From: Massilia sp. YIM B02443
GTDB taxonomy: Bacteria > Pseudomonadota > Gammaproteobacteria > Burkholderiales > Burkholderiaceae_D
Reading direction: 5' to 3'
DNA length: 64,000 nucleotides
Assembly: GCF_030411955.1 (NCBI RefSeq)
Contig: NZ_JASNRA010000022.1
Location: 23,573-87,572 of the forward strand
In this document: positions 1-8,978 of the stretch, piece by piece
Numbering within the stretch: the stretch's first letter is position 1
Layout of the letters: every line of letters begins with the position of its first letter
Notes under the pieces: model-generated
The model's input: the letters and a program-made list of their open reading frames with translations, nothing else
Told to the model about the DNA's origin: nothing
Database searches by the model: none
Position numbers and translations under genes: made by a program

Positions 1-1
1 C

Positions 2-1315
2 GAAGACCAGATGCGCTGGCTGCTCGAGATCTGGGAAGCGGCGCAGCAGTCGCGCGACAACGGCGTCGACGTGCGCGCGGTAACGGTCTGGGCCCTGCTC
101 GGCTCGTTCGACTGGAACTGCCTGGTCACGGCCAACCGCGGCTACTACGAGCCGGGCCCGCTCGACGTCCGTTCGCCGCTGCCGCGCCCGACCGCGCTGG
201 CGGCGATGATGCGCGAGCTGTCGAGCGGCGCGCCGCTGTCGCACCCGGTGCTGCGCGCCCAGGGCTGGTGGCGCCGGCCGGGCCGCCACCTGTGCCAGCC
301 GGTGGCCACGCCCGATGCGCTGACTTCGATCTCGGCCGACGGCCATCGCCTGGTCGGCATCGAGGCGGCGCCGATCCTGATCCTGGGCGCCACCGGCACC
401 CTGGGCCAGGCCTTCGCCCGCATCTGCGAGAAGCGCAACCTGGCGCACCGCCTGCTGTCGCGCCAGGACATGGACATTGCCGACGCCGATTCGGTCGAGC
501 GCGCGCTGGCCAAATACAAGCCATGGGCGGTGGTCAACACCTGCGGCTACGTGCGGGTGGACGACGCCGAAAACGACATCGAACGCTGCGAGCGCGAAAA
601 CACCTTCGGCGCCGCCACCCTGGCCGCCGCCTGCGCGCGCCACGGCGTGCACTTGACCACCTTCTCGAGCGACCTGGTATTCGACGGCCGCAACGAGCGT
701 CCGTACGTCGAATCCGACGAGGTCAATCCGCTCAATGTCTACGGCCGCACCAAGGCCGCGGCCGAGCGCGCGGTACTGGACAACCATCCGGGCGCCCTGG
801 TGGTGCGCACCAGCGCCTTCTTCGGGCCCTGGGACAAGCACAACTTCGTGACCCTGGCATTGGAAGCCCTGGAGCGCGGCGACCCGTTCGTGGCGGCCAG
901 CGACATGACCATCACCCCGACCTACGTGCCGGACCTGGTGCACGCCTGCCTGGACCTGGCCGTGGACCGCGAAGCCGGCATCTGGCACCTGGCCAACAAG
1001 GGCGAGCTGACCTGGGCCGAACTGGCGCGCCGCGCGGCCGAGCTGGCGGGAGTCGATGCGGCGCGGCTGGAAGCGCGGCCCGCGACCGAGTTCGGCTTCA
1101 CGGCGGCGCGGCCGGCGTATTCGTCGCTGCACAGCGAGCGTGGGGCCTTGCTGCCGGCGCTGGATGATGCATTGCGTCGTTATATCGCGCTGCGCAATGC
1201 GGATCGGGCCGAGCGCAAGGCGCTGGAGCAGGAGGCCGAGGGGCGGCAGCAGGTGGCCGGTGGCGATAGCCAGGCCGAGGCCGATGAGGTCGAGGCGGTG
1301 CAGTCGGGGACCTGA
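2..1315 (+). CDS. Glycoside hydrolase family 1-like / RmlD-like reductase fusion, 5' end missing
   Basis: The frame is open to the left edge, so the start lies upstream. The first ~100 visible residues, with the motif VWALLGSFDW followed by GYYEPGPLDVR, look like the C-terminal part of a family 1 glycosidase-type domain. From about residue 120 a sugar-nucleotide reductase domain of the RmlD type follows: Rossmann motif GATGTLGQ, a TTFSSDLVFDG segment and the catalytic-type YGRTK motif. RmlD enzymes reduce dTDP-4-dehydrorhamnose in dTDP-rhamnose synthesis; whether this fused domain has that substrate is inference. The last ~40 residues are charged and Glu/Gln-rich. The fusion suggests a role in surface polysaccharide metabolism. 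The domain calls are from motifs only; the glycosidase part cannot be judged for catalytic residues because its front is outside the window. Confidence 0.8.
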   Translation, partial: EDQMRWLLEIWEAAQQSRDNGVDVRAVTVWALLGSFDWNCLVTANRGYYEPGPLDVRSPLPRPTALAAMMRELSSGAPLSHPVLRAQGWWRRPGRHLCQPVATPDALTSISADGHRLVGIEAAPILILGATGTLGQAFARICEKRNLAHRLLSRQDMDIADADSVERALAKYKPWAVVNTCGYVRVDDAENDIERCERENTFGAATLAAACARHGVHLTTFSSDLVFDGRNERPYVESDEVNPLNVYGRTKAAAERAVLDNHPGALVVRTSAFFGPWDKHNFVTLALEALERGDPFVAASDMTITPTYVPDLVHACLDLAVDREAGIWHLANKGELTWAELARRAAELAGVDAARLEARPATEFGFTAARPAYSSLHSERGALLPALDDALRRYIALRNADRAERKALEQEAEGRQQVAGGDSQAEADEVEAVQSGT

Positions 1316-1374
1316 TCGGTTTGTATGGTTAAGCGCGGCCGATGGCCGCGTGATGGGTTATCGGTACGCGACGG

Positions 1375-1489
1375 ACTTGGGTCCCCGCCTTCGCGGGGAC
1401 GACGTTGATGTAAGGTGGTGGCGTCGTTGGGAGTCCGACTTCGGCCACGTTAGTTATCCCGTCGTCCCCGCGAGGGCGGGGACCCAAGT
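1375..1489. repeat. Long inverted repeat, REP/MITE-like intergenic element
   Basis: Two 29-base arms, 1375-1403 and 1461-1489, are inverted copies matching at 28 of 29 positions and separated by 57 bases. Each arm carries an internal short palindrome (GTCCCCGC ... GCGGGGAC). The element sits in the gap between the fusion gene ending at 1315 and the antiporter starting at 1594. It could fold into a large cruciform or RNA hairpin. It has the look of a dispersed REP or BIME element, but no second copy was seen in this window. Confidence 0.75.
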
Positions 1490-1593
1490 TCCCTCCCGAA
1501 GCCGCAACGAAAAATCCACCAGAGTCAAAAACCGCAAGTCCCCTCCAGCACGAGCGCTAAAATACCCGGGCCCTCCACCACTAGCCCACCGCC

Positions 1594-3354
1594 GTGCACG
1601 ACCAACACGCCTTCCCCTTCCTGCGCGAAATCCTGCTGTTCCTGATCCTCGCCGGCATCCTGATCCCGCTGCTGCAACGCCTGCGCATCAACCAGGTGCT
1701 CGGATTTCTGGCGGTCGGCGCCCTGCTCGGCCCCTTCGGTCTGGGGCTGCTGGCGGGTGACGTTCCCTGGCTCGCCGCCCTCACCTTCCCCGCCGGCCCG
1801 GGCGTGTCGATGCTGGCCGAAATCGGCGTGCTGTTCCTGATGTTCATGATCGGCCTGGAGCTCTCGGCCGCGCGCCTGTGGTCGATGCGCCGATGGGTGT
1901 TCGGCGCCGGCAGCGCGCAGGTGCTGGCCTCCACCGCGCTGCTCGGCGGCGCCCTGTGGCTGGCCGGCCAGCCGGCGCAGACGGCCGCGATCCTGGGACT
2001 GGTGCTGTCGCTGTCCTCGACCGCCATCGTCATGCAGCTGATGAGCCAGCAGCAAAGCACCGGCACCCCGCTCGGCCAGGCCGCCTTTGCCATCCTGATG
2101 CTGCAAGACCTGGCGGTGGTGCCGATCCTGGTCCTGATCGGCGCCCTCGGCAAGGGCGCCGGCGGCGGCGACAGCGTGGCGCTGCTGTCGATCGTCGCGC
2201 TGGCCAAGGCGGCCGGCGCCATCGCCCTGATCTGGCTGGCCGGCGCTCGCGTGGTGCATCCGCTGTTTCGCGCCTTTGCGCGCCAGCGCCAGCCGGACGT
2301 GTTCATGGCCCTGATCCTGTTGTCGACCTTCGGCATCGCCGCCCTGTCCGCCGCCGCCGGACTGTCGATGGCGCTGGGCGCGCTGATCGCCGGCCTGCTG
2401 CTGGCCGAGACCGAATTCAAGCACGAGGTCGAGCTGATGGTCGAGCCGTTCAAGGGCCTGCTCATGGGCCTGTTCTTCATGACGGTCGGGATGACCATCG
2501 ACACGCGCCAGATCGTCGAACACCCGTTATGGCTGGCCGCCTTCGTGGCCGGCCTGGTGCTGCTCAAGGCGCTGGTGGTGGCGGTGCTGCTGAAGACCGG
2601 CGGCATGCCGTGGGGCCGGGCGCTGGAGGGCGGCCTGCTGCTGGGCCAGGGCGGCGAATTCGCTTTCATCGTGATCGGCTACGCGATCGGCACCCGCGTG
2701 CTCGACCCGGCGCTGGGCGCGCGCGTGATGCTGGCGGTCGGCCTGTCGCTGTTCATCACGCCGCTGCTGGCGCGCCTGGGCCGCGCCATCGGCGAGCGTT
2801 CCGACAGCATCGCGCGCGCGCAGGCGGAATATAGCGACGAGCAAATGCTGCCGGCCGTGCGCGGCCAGGTGATCGTGGCCGGCTTCGGGCGCGTCGGCCA
2901 GCAACTGGGCAAGCTGCTGGCGGACCAGGGCATTCCGTTCGTCGCTTTCGAGAACGATGCGCGCCTGGTGGCGCAGCTGCGCGCCGACGGATTGCCGGTC
3001 TGGTTCGGCAACGCTGCGCGGCCCGAGCTGCTGCGCCGCGTGCATGCCGGCGACGCGCCGGCGATCGTGCTGACGATGGACCAGCCGACCGCCGCGCTGC
3101 AGGCGGTGCGCGGCATCCGGCGCGAATTCCCGCACGTGCAGCTGTTCGTGCGCTCGCGCGACGAGCGGCACGCGCGTATCCTGCGCCAGGCCGGCGCCAG
3201 CGTGGTGGTGCCCGAGACGCTGGAAGCGAGCCTGCAGCTGTCGAGCTTCGTGCTCGAAGCGATGGGAATCGACGAGCGCACCGTCGACGGCATCGTTGAC
3301 CGCGAGCGCGACCTGTTCGCGGCCGGATTATTGGACCCGTCGCAGCGTGCCTGA
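1594..3354 (+). CDS. CPA2-family cation:proton antiporter (Kef-type) with TrkA-N domain
   Basis: A 586-residue integral membrane protein. Residues ~1-390 form the Na+/H+ exchanger fold with about a dozen hydrophobic segments (for example LLFLILAGILIPLL and FLMFMIGLELS, typical of CPA2 members). Residues ~420-540 are a cytoplasmic TrkA-N/RCK nucleotide-binding domain with VIVAGFGRVGQ. These proteins exchange K+ or Na+ for protons at the inner membrane, with gating by NAD(H) or glutathione-type ligands in relatives. No C-terminal TrkA-C domain is evident. The start is GTG at 1594; no good ribosome binding site precedes it, so a nearby start is possible. The gene stands alone, followed 70 bases later by an MFS gene. 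Confidence 0.88.
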   Translation: MHDQHAFPFLREILLFLILAGILIPLLQRLRINQVLGFLAVGALLGPFGLGLLAGDVPWLAALTFPAGPGVSMLAEIGVLFLMFMIGLELSAARLWSMRRWVFGAGSAQVLASTALLGGALWLAGQPAQTAAILGLVLSLSSTAIVMQLMSQQQSTGTPLGQAAFAILMLQDLAVVPILVLIGALGKGAGGGDSVALLSIVALAKAAGAIALIWLAGARVVHPLFRAFARQRQPDVFMALILLSTFGIAALSAAAGLSMALGALIAGLLLAETEFKHEVELMVEPFKGLLMGLFFMTVGMTIDTRQIVEHPLWLAAFVAGLVLLKALVVAVLLKTGGMPWGRALEGGLLLGQGGEFAFIVIGYAIGTRVLDPALGARVMLAVGLSLFITPLLARLGRAIGERSDSIARAQAEYSDEQMLPAVRGQVIVAGFGRVGQQLGKLLADQGIPFVAFENDARLVAQLRADGLPVWFGNAARPELLRRVHAGDAPAIVLTMDQPTAALQAVRGIRREFPHVQLFVRSRDERHARILRQAGASVVVPETLEASLQLSSFVLEAMGIDERTVDGIVDRERDLFAAGLLDPSQRA

Positions 3355-3425
3355 CCGTCGGCGTGGCGGGGCCGGAACCGGGGCGCCTCGTACGAGGTTC
3401 GGCGAATTGCGTTCTAATGACGCCC

Positions 3426-4643
3426 ATGAACGAATCCTCCATCCTGCATGCCGCCCGGCGCCGCGACGCCCGGCTGGTGTGCCTCGCCGCCATGATCGCG
3501 CTGGCCGTTGCCATGGGCGTCGGCCGCTTTGCCTTTACTCCGCTGTTTCCGCTGATGGTGCGCGACGGCCTGCTGGACGCCCCGTCCGGCGCGCTGCTCG
3601 CCGCCAGCAACTACCTCGGCTACCTGGTCGGCGCCCTGCTGGCGGCGCGCCTCGGGTTGCGCCCCGCGACGCTGCTCGCCCTCGGCCTGCTGGCCACCGT
3701 GACCGTCACCGCCGCCGTCGGCTGGGCCTCGTCGGTCGCCACCTGGACGGTCCTGCGCTTCGTCGCCGGCGCGCTCAGCGCCTGGACGCTGGTGGCCACC
3801 ACCGCATGGGGACTGGGCTGGCTGGCCAGCCTCGGACGGCCGCACCTGGCCGGGGCGCTGTTCGCCGGGGTCGGGCTGGGCATCGCGGCGGCCGGCGTGT
3901 TCTGCCTGGTCGCGCCCGGCTTCGAAGCGTCGGCGCTGGCGCTGTGGGTAGACCTCGGCGCTCTGGCGGCGCTGGCGAGCATCGTTCCTCTACTCGTGAG
4001 TTTGCGCTTGCCGGCCCCGCCGCCGATGGCCGACGCGGCGCCATCGGCGCACGCAGCGCATTCGCCACCCGCTGCGCCGGCGGGCACCGCCGGCCTGGTG
4101 GCCTGCTACGCCCTGTTCGGCTTCGGCTACATCCTGCCCGCCACCTACCTGCCGGCGCTGGCGCGCCAGGTGGTCGACGATCCGCACGTCTTCGGCTGGG
4201 CCTGGCCTCTGTTCGGCAGCGCCGCCGCCATCTCCACGATCGTTGTGGCGGCGCTGCTCAAGAGCGCCAACCGCGCAGCCGTGTGGGCCACCTGCCACCT
4301 GGCCATGGCGCTGGGCGTGCTGCTGCCGATCGTGTGGCCGGCGCTGTCCGGCGTGATCGCCTCGGCGCTGCTGGTCGGCGGCACCTTCATGGTGATCACC
4401 ATGGTCGGCATGCAGGAAGCGCGCGGCCGCGTGGCCCACAATCCGACCGCGGTGCTGGGCCGCATGACCGCCGGCTTCGCGTTCGGGCAGTTGATGGGGC
4501 CGATCGTCTCGGCCGCCATCGGCCACGTGGTGTCGGATCACACCATCGCGCTCGACCTGGCGCTGGCGCTTTCCGCGGCCGGCCTGCTGGCGAGCGCCTG
4601 GTATCTGTGGCGCCATGAACGGCGCCATCATTCAACCAACTAA
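3426..4643 (+). CDS. YbfB/YjiJ-type MFS transporter
   Basis: A 405-residue protein with about twelve hydrophobic segments. The N-terminal signature VAMGVGRFAFTPLFPLM is characteristic of the YbfB/YjiJ branch of the major facilitator superfamily, inner-membrane transporters of unknown substrate. ATG at 3426 is chosen because the family sequence begins close after it; an in-frame ATG three codons upstream (3417) is equally possible and neither has a clear Shine-Dalgarno. The next gene begins 10 bases after the stop with its own AAGGAG, so the two are probably co-transcribed. Substrate is unknown. Confidence 0.85.
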   Translation: MNESSILHAARRRDARLVCLAAMIALAVAMGVGRFAFTPLFPLMVRDGLLDAPSGALLAASNYLGYLVGALLAARLGLRPATLLALGLLATVTVTAAVGWASSVATWTVLRFVAGALSAWTLVATTAWGLGWLASLGRPHLAGALFAGVGLGIAAAGVFCLVAPGFEASALALWVDLGALAALASIVPLLVSLRLPAPPPMADAAPSAHAAHSPPAAPAGTAGLVACYALFGFGYILPATYLPALARQVVDDPHVFGWAWPLFGSAAAISTIVVAALLKSANRAAVWATCHLAMALGVLLPIVWPALSGVIASALLVGGTFMVITMVGMQEARGRVAHNPTAVLGRMTAGFAFGQLMGPIVSAAIGHVVSDHTIALDLALALSAAGLLASAWYLWRHERRHHSTN

Positions 4644-4653
4644 GGAGCACCGC

Positions 4654-5271
4654 ATGAACGACCCTCTTCGCCCCGGCGCCACCGCGCAAGGCTTCGGCGC
4701 CGCCAATTCCGAGCGCATCGCGATTCCCGCGCGCGAGGCCATGGACGAGACCCAGCAGGCAGCGGCGGACGCCATCATCAACGGCCCGCGCAAGGCGATC
4801 TTCGGCCCCTTCGTGCCGCTGCTGCAGACGCCGGTGCTGATGGAGCGCGTCGGCAAACTCGGCGAAGCGCTGCGCTTCGACGGCACGCTGCCCGACGCGA
4901 TCCGCGAACTGACGATCTGCGTGGTGGCGCGCGAGGTTGGCAACCAGTTCGAATGGCAGACCCACGCGCCGCTGGCAGTCAAGGCCGGCGTGGCGCAGGA
5001 CGCGATCGACGCGCTGCTGGCCGGCCGCCACCCGCGCGCGCTGCCTGCCGAACAGGCCTGCGCGGTCGACTTCACCCGCGAACTGCTGCAACGGCACGGC
5101 GTGAGCGACGCTACCTACGCCGAAGCGGTGTCCTGCTTCGGCACGCCCGGTGCGGTGGAGCTGACCACGCTGGCCGGCTATTTCGCCATGGTGTGCTGGG
5201 TGATGAACGTGGCGCGTACGCCGGGGCCTGCCGGCTCGGGTGCGCCCGGCCTGGCCGCGTTCCCGGGATAA
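4654..5271 (+). CDS. Carboxymuconolactone decarboxylase-like protein
   Basis: A 205-residue protein of the carboxymuconolactone decarboxylase/AhpD superfamily. The family core is visible at about residues 85-125: ELTICVVARE, then FEWQTHAPLA with the conserved Glu and His. The Cys-x-x-Cys redox pair of AhpD is not seen, so peroxidase-reductase activity is unlikely and a decarboxylase or unknown hydrolytic role is more probable. The start at 4654 is supported by AAGGAG about 8 bases upstream; an ORF extending further upstream overlaps the preceding gene. It follows the MFS gene by 10 bases and precedes a class III CoA-transferase, suggesting a small carboxylic acid uptake and catabolism unit, which is inference. 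Confidence 0.85.
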   Translation: MNDPLRPGATAQGFGAANSERIAIPAREAMDETQQAAADAIINGPRKAIFGPFVPLLQTPVLMERVGKLGEALRFDGTLPDAIRELTICVVAREVGNQFEWQTHAPLAVKAGVAQDAIDALLAGRHPRALPAEQACAVDFTRELLQRHGVSDATYAEAVSCFGTPGAVELTTLAGYFAMVCWVMNVARTPGPAGSGAPGLAAFPG

Positions 5272-5290
5272 GGCCTGCGCGACGGCCAGC

Positions 5291-5296
5291 TATAAT
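5291..5296 (+). promoter_or_regulatory. Candidate -10 box upstream of the CoA-transferase gene
   Basis: A perfect TATAAT lies 34 bases before the ATG at 5330. The expected -35 position shows no good TTGACA match. It may give the CoA-transferase its own transcript beside read-through from the two genes upstream. Confidence 0.4.
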
Positions 5297-5329
5297 CGCC
5301 GCTTCACAGCGAACGACAGGAACGGCGAC

Positions 5330-6583
5330 ATGACGCACCCCGGCACCCATCCTTCCACCCTGCCCAGGGCGCTCGGCCACATCCGCGTGCTCGACCTGTC
5401 GCGCGTGCTGGCCGGCCCGTGGTGTGCGCAGAACCTGGCCGACCTGGGCGCCGACGTGATCAAGATCGAGCGCCCCGGCAGCGGCGACGACACCCGCGCC
5501 TGGGGTCCGCCGTATGCGAAGGATGCCGCTGGTTTAGACACCACCGAAGCCGCCTACTACCTCAGCGCCAACCGCGGCAAGCGCTCGGTCACGGTGGACA
5601 TCGCCAGCCCGGAAGGCCAGGAACTCTTGCGCGAGCTGGCGCGCCACTGCGACGTGGTGCTCGAGAACTTCAAGGTCGGCCAGTTGAAGCGCTACGGCCT
5701 CGACTACGAGTCGCTGAAAAGCGTCAGGCCCGACATCGTCTACTGCTCGATCACCGGCTTCGGCCAGGACGGCCCGTACGCGCACCGCGCCGGCTACGAC
5801 TTCCTGATCCAGGGCATGGGCGGCCTGATGTCGGTCACCGGCGAACGCGACGACCTGCCCGGCGGCGGCCCGCAAAAGACCGGCGTGGCGCTGACCGACC
5901 TGATGACCGGCATGTACGCCACCGTCGCCGTGCTGGCGGCGCTGACGCATCGCGACCGCACCGGCGAAGGCCAGTACATCGACATGGCGCTGCTCGACAC
6001 GCAGGTGGCGATGCTGGCCAACGTCGGCAGCAATTACCTCAACAGCGGCAAGGCGCCGCAGCGCTGGGGCAATGCGCACGCCAACATCGTGCCCTATCAA
6101 ACCTTCGCCTGTGCGGACGGCCACATCATCGTCGCCACCGGCAACGACGGCCAGTACCGCAAGTTCGTGGAAGCGGGCGGCCGGCCCGAGCTGGCGAACG
6201 ACGCGCGCTTCGCTACCAATCCGCAGCGCGTGCAGGGGCGCGACGTGCTGGTGCCGCTGCTGGCCGAGATGGTGAAACAGAAGCCGCGCGACGAATGGAT
6301 CGCGCTGCTGGAAGCGGCCGGCGTACCCTGCGGGCCGATCAACGATGTGGGAGAAGTGTTCGCCAACGAGCAGGTGCAGGCGCGCGGGATGGCGATCGAC
6401 CTGCCGCATCCCGACGCGGGCCAGGTCAGGCTGGTGCGCAATCCGATCCGGATGTCGGCCACGCCCGCGACCAGCGGCGTGGCCCCGCCCCTGCTGGGCC
6501 AGCACACCGGCGAGGTGTTGCGCGAGGTGCTGGGCCGGAGCGAAGCCGAGATCGCCGCCTTGCGCGCACGCGGCGTGCTGTAG
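5330..6583 (+). CDS. Class III (CaiB/BaiF) acyl-CoA:carboxylate CoA-transferase
   Basis: A 417-residue protein of the CaiB/BaiF family, which moves coenzyme A between an acyl-CoA donor and a carboxylate through an enzyme-bound anhydride on an aspartate. Diagnostic parts: IRVLDLSRVLAGPWC near the N-terminus, LGADVIKIERP, SANRGKRSV at about residue 77, YCSITGFGQDGP, and GVALTDLMTGMYA carrying the likely catalytic Asp. The C-terminal part includes VPCGPINDVGEVF. ATG at 5330 is chosen because family homology starts a few residues later; an upstream extension to 5240 has no family sequence. Length is normal. Substrates cannot be told from sequence; formyl-CoA, succinyl-CoA or carnitine-type donors are all used in the family. 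Confidence 0.92.
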   Translation: MTHPGTHPSTLPRALGHIRVLDLSRVLAGPWCAQNLADLGADVIKIERPGSGDDTRAWGPPYAKDAAGLDTTEAAYYLSANRGKRSVTVDIASPEGQELLRELARHCDVVLENFKVGQLKRYGLDYESLKSVRPDIVYCSITGFGQDGPYAHRAGYDFLIQGMGGLMSVTGERDDLPGGGPQKTGVALTDLMTGMYATVAVLAALTHRDRTGEGQYIDMALLDTQVAMLANVGSNYLNSGKAPQRWGNAHANIVPYQTFACADGHIIVATGNDGQYRKFVEAGGRPELANDARFATNPQRVQGRDVLVPLLAEMVKQKPRDEWIALLEAAGVPCGPINDVGEVFANEQVQARGMAIDLPHPDAGQVRLVRNPIRMSATPATSGVAPPLLGQHTGEVLREVLGRSEAEIAALRARGVL

Positions 6584-6615
6584 GCGCTGGCCGGCGGGCG
6601 CCGGCACAGCGTGGA

Positions 6616-6939
6616 TCAGTGCAGCTGGTGCTTCAGGTTCGACAGCTCGTCGTGCACGCGCACGACCACCGACTGCACCTGCGGCGACGGACGGGTGCTG
6701 GTGCACACGCGCTTGGCTTCGTCGCCGATCGCTTCCAGGTCGTCGATGCACTGGACCATGTCGGACTGGTCGTTCGACTGCATCACGCTTTGCGCGCGGT
6801 CGGTCTCGTGGGCCAGTTTCTGGATGCAGTCGCGGATCTCGTTCGGCACGCTCTGGTCGTTGCGGCAGACTTCCTCGGCCTGGTTCACGACTTGCTGGAC
6901 GTGGCTGAAACGTTGTTGGATTTCGCTTGGTTGCAGCAT
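6616..6939 (-). CDS. Small helical protein of unknown function
   Basis: A 107-residue soluble protein, not recognised as a named family. It is rich in Gln, Asp and heptad-like hydrophobic positions (IQQRFSHVQQVVNQAEEV, VRVHDELSNLKHQL), so it is probably all-helical and may form a coiled-coil bundle. Two cysteines fall in EEVCRND and DCIQKL and another in KRVC. An excellent AGGAGG at 6946-6951 sits just ahead of the ATG, so it is well translated. It is a single gene, convergent with the CoA-transferase. Function unknown. Confidence 0.75.
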   Translation of the reverse strand: MLQPSEIQQRFSHVQQVVNQAEEVCRNDQSVPNEIRDCIQKLAHETDRAQSVMQSNDQSDMVQCIDDLEAIGDEAKRVCTSTRPSPQVQSVVVRVHDELSNLKHQLH

Positions 6940-7154
6940 GATAACCTCCTGAAATGATGGGTAAAGACGCGCAGGACACTGCGCTGACTCTTACCAGCTT
7001 AGGATGGATATCTTGATTATCAAGCATCGAATGCGGCGCCGCGCCGGGACAAAGACGGTGCGTTCCATTCAGCATCGCCGCGAATCAACCATGCGCCGGC
7101 AACTTCCAGTAATCGATATGATTTCGACAATCACATCACTACGAGGACCACTCG

Positions 7155-7607
7155 ATGACTCCTGTCACCACGGCCGCGCCGGCTTATCACAGCCATCCCG
7201 CGCACCCGCCCGGCCCGCTGCACGCCATTTTCCTGGCCGGCAGCGTGCCCCTGTTCGTCGGCGCCCTGCTGAGCGATATCGCCTATTCCAACACTTACCA
7301 GATCCAGTGGAGCAACTTCGCCTCATGGCTGCTCGCCGGTGCCGAACTGTTCAGCGGAATTGCCCTGCTGTTCGCGCTGGTCAACCTGCTGCGCGCGCCG
7401 CGCAAGTCGGGCCAGCCGCTGACCTATTTCGTGCTGCTGCTGATCACCTGGGCACTGGGCCTGGTCAATTGCTTCCAGCACGCCAAGGACGCCTGGGCCG
7501 TCATGCCGGCCGGCCTGGTGCTATCGGTGATCGTGTCGATCCTGATCTGCGTGACCGCCTGGATCGGACTGAGCCAGCGCATCCCGCGCGCAGGAGGTGT
7601 CCAATGA
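7155..7607 (+). CDS. DUF2231-like four-helix membrane protein
   Basis: A 150-residue inner-membrane protein with four hydrophobic stretches (about residues 27-45, 58-80, 92-110 and 118-140) and a His/Pro-rich N-terminus. The pattern HAIFLAGSVPLFVGALLSD resembles the DUF2231 family, whose members often neighbour redox or sorbosone dehydrogenase-type genes. The ATG at 7155 has GAGG upstream. Its stop overlaps the start of the next gene by four bases (ATGA at 7604), so the two are translationally coupled and the membrane protein probably serves the dehydrogenase, for example as electron acceptor or anchor. That link is inference. Confidence 0.8.
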   Translation: MTPVTTAAPAYHSHPAHPPGPLHAIFLAGSVPLFVGALLSDIAYSNTYQIQWSNFASWLLAGAELFSGIALLFALVNLLRAPRKSGQPLTYFVLLLITWALGLVNCFQHAKDAWAVMPAGLVLSVIVSILICVTAWIGLSQRIPRAGGVQ

Positions 7608-8896
7608 AACGCTTGAGCACACTGACGATGGTCGGCGTGGCGCTGCTGGTGAGCGCCTGCAACGACAAGGGCGGCGATACCCTGGCGCACGGCGCCGATC
7701 CGAAACTGCCGGCGCCGCAGCGCGGCCTGCTGCCGAGCATGAAGATCGCGGAACCGACCCCATGGGGCGACCAGAAGCCGACCGTGCCCGAAGGCTATAG
7801 CGTCACAGCGATCGCGGGCGACCTGCAGATTCCACGCCAGACCCTGGTGCTGCCGAACGGCGACATCCTGGTGGCCGAAGGCCGCGGCGGCAACGCGGCC
7901 AAGCTGAAGCCGAAGGACGTGATTGCCGGCTACATCAAAGCCAAGGGCAACACCAAGGTCAAGAGCGGCAACCGCCTGACCCTGCTGCGCGACGCCGACG
8001 GCGACGGCAAGTACGAACTGAAGACCGTGTTCGCGGACAACCTGAACGCGCCCTACGGCCTGGCCTTCTTCGACAACAAGATCTACGTCGCCAACCAGGA
8101 CGCGCTGGTGCGCTTCGACTACAGCGAAGGCCAGACCGCGGCCGCGGCGGCGCCGACCACCATCACCCAGCTGCCGTCCGAGATCAACCACCACTGGACC
8201 AAGGCGATGACCATCAGCCCCGATGGCCGCTACGTCTACGTCGGCATCGGTTCCAACAGCAACATCACCGAGCGCGGCATGGAAGCCGAAGTCGACCGCG
8301 CCATGGTATGGCAGATCGACGTCAACACCCGCACCTATAAACCGTACGCGACCGGCCTGCGCAACCCGACCGCGCTGGCGATCCATCCGGAAACCGGCCA
8401 GCTGTGGTCGGTGGTCAACGAGCGCGACGAACTGGGCCCGGACCTGGTGCCGGACTACCTGACCTCGGTGCGCGAAGGCGGCTTCTACGGCTGGCCGTAC
8501 AGCTACTGGGGCCAGAACGTCGATCCGCGCGTGAAGCCGGAAAATCCCAAGAAGGTCGCGGCCGCCATCAAGCCCGACTACAGCCTGGGCTCGCACGTCG
8601 CCGCCCTCGGCCTGAGCTTCTCGCAGCCGGTGATGGGCGCGAAATTCGCCAACGGCGCCTTCGTGGGCGAGCACGGCAGCTGGAACCGCGCCAATCCGGT
8701 CGGCTACAAGGTAATCTTCGTGCCGTTCGCGGGCGGCCGGCCGGCCGGCGAGCCAATCGACTTCGTCACCGGCTTCCGCGACGCCGACGGCAAGACGCGC
8801 GGGCGTCCGGTGGGCGTCACGGTCGATCCGAAAGGCGCGCTGATCGTGGCCGACGACCTGGCCAACGTGGTGTGGCGGGTGACGCCGAACCGCTGA
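7604..8896 (+). CDS. PQQ-type sugar dehydrogenase lipoprotein (sorbosone dehydrogenase family)
   Basis: A 430-residue exported lipoprotein. A signal peptide ends in the lipobox LVSAC (Cys19). The rest is a six-bladed propeller of the soluble glucose/L-sorbosone dehydrogenase type, seen in LPNGDILVAEGRGG, GLAFFDNKIYVAN, SPDGRYVYVGIGSNSN, LRNPTALAIHP, VVNERDELG and VGEHGSWNR. Family members oxidise aldose or related sugars with pyrroloquinoline quinone in the periplasm. The substrate here is unknown. The start at 7604 has AGGAGGTG before it and overlaps the preceding stop. A strong rho-independent terminator follows. Length is normal for the family. Confidence 0.9.
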   Translation: MKRLSTLTMVGVALLVSACNDKGGDTLAHGADPKLPAPQRGLLPSMKIAEPTPWGDQKPTVPEGYSVTAIAGDLQIPRQTLVLPNGDILVAEGRGGNAAKLKPKDVIAGYIKAKGNTKVKSGNRLTLLRDADGDGKYELKTVFADNLNAPYGLAFFDNKIYVANQDALVRFDYSEGQTAAAAAPTTITQLPSEINHHWTKAMTISPDGRYVYVGIGSNSNITERGMEAEVDRAMVWQIDVNTRTYKPYATGLRNPTALAIHPETGQLWSVVNERDELGPDLVPDYLTSVREGGFYGWPYSYWGQNVDPRVKPENPKKVAAAIKPDYSLGSHVAALGLSFSQPVMGAKFANGAFVGEHGSWNRANPVGYKVIFVPFAGGRPAGEPIDFVTGFRDADGKTRGRPVGVTVDPKGALIVADDLANVVWRVTPNR

Positions 8897-8924
8897 TCCG
8901 GCAGCGTTTCACTGTTCAGTAACT

Positions 8925-8958
8925 AAAAAGGCGCGCAGGAATTTCCTGGGCGCCTTTT
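8925..8958 (+). terminator. Rho-independent terminator after the sugar dehydrogenase
   Basis: An A-rich start leads into a stem AAAAGGCGC...GCGCCTTTT with an internal GGAATTTCC element, followed by TTGTTTT. It is symmetrical enough to serve the convergent gene 8979-9299 as well. Confidence 0.85.
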
Positions 8959-8978
8959 GTTTTGTGTGGATGCGTGGC

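Noticed and set aside
5534-7075. A 513-codon minus-strand frame opposite the CoA-transferase
   Set aside because: Shadow of a recognised enzyme; it also crosses an independent gene with its own ribosome binding site.
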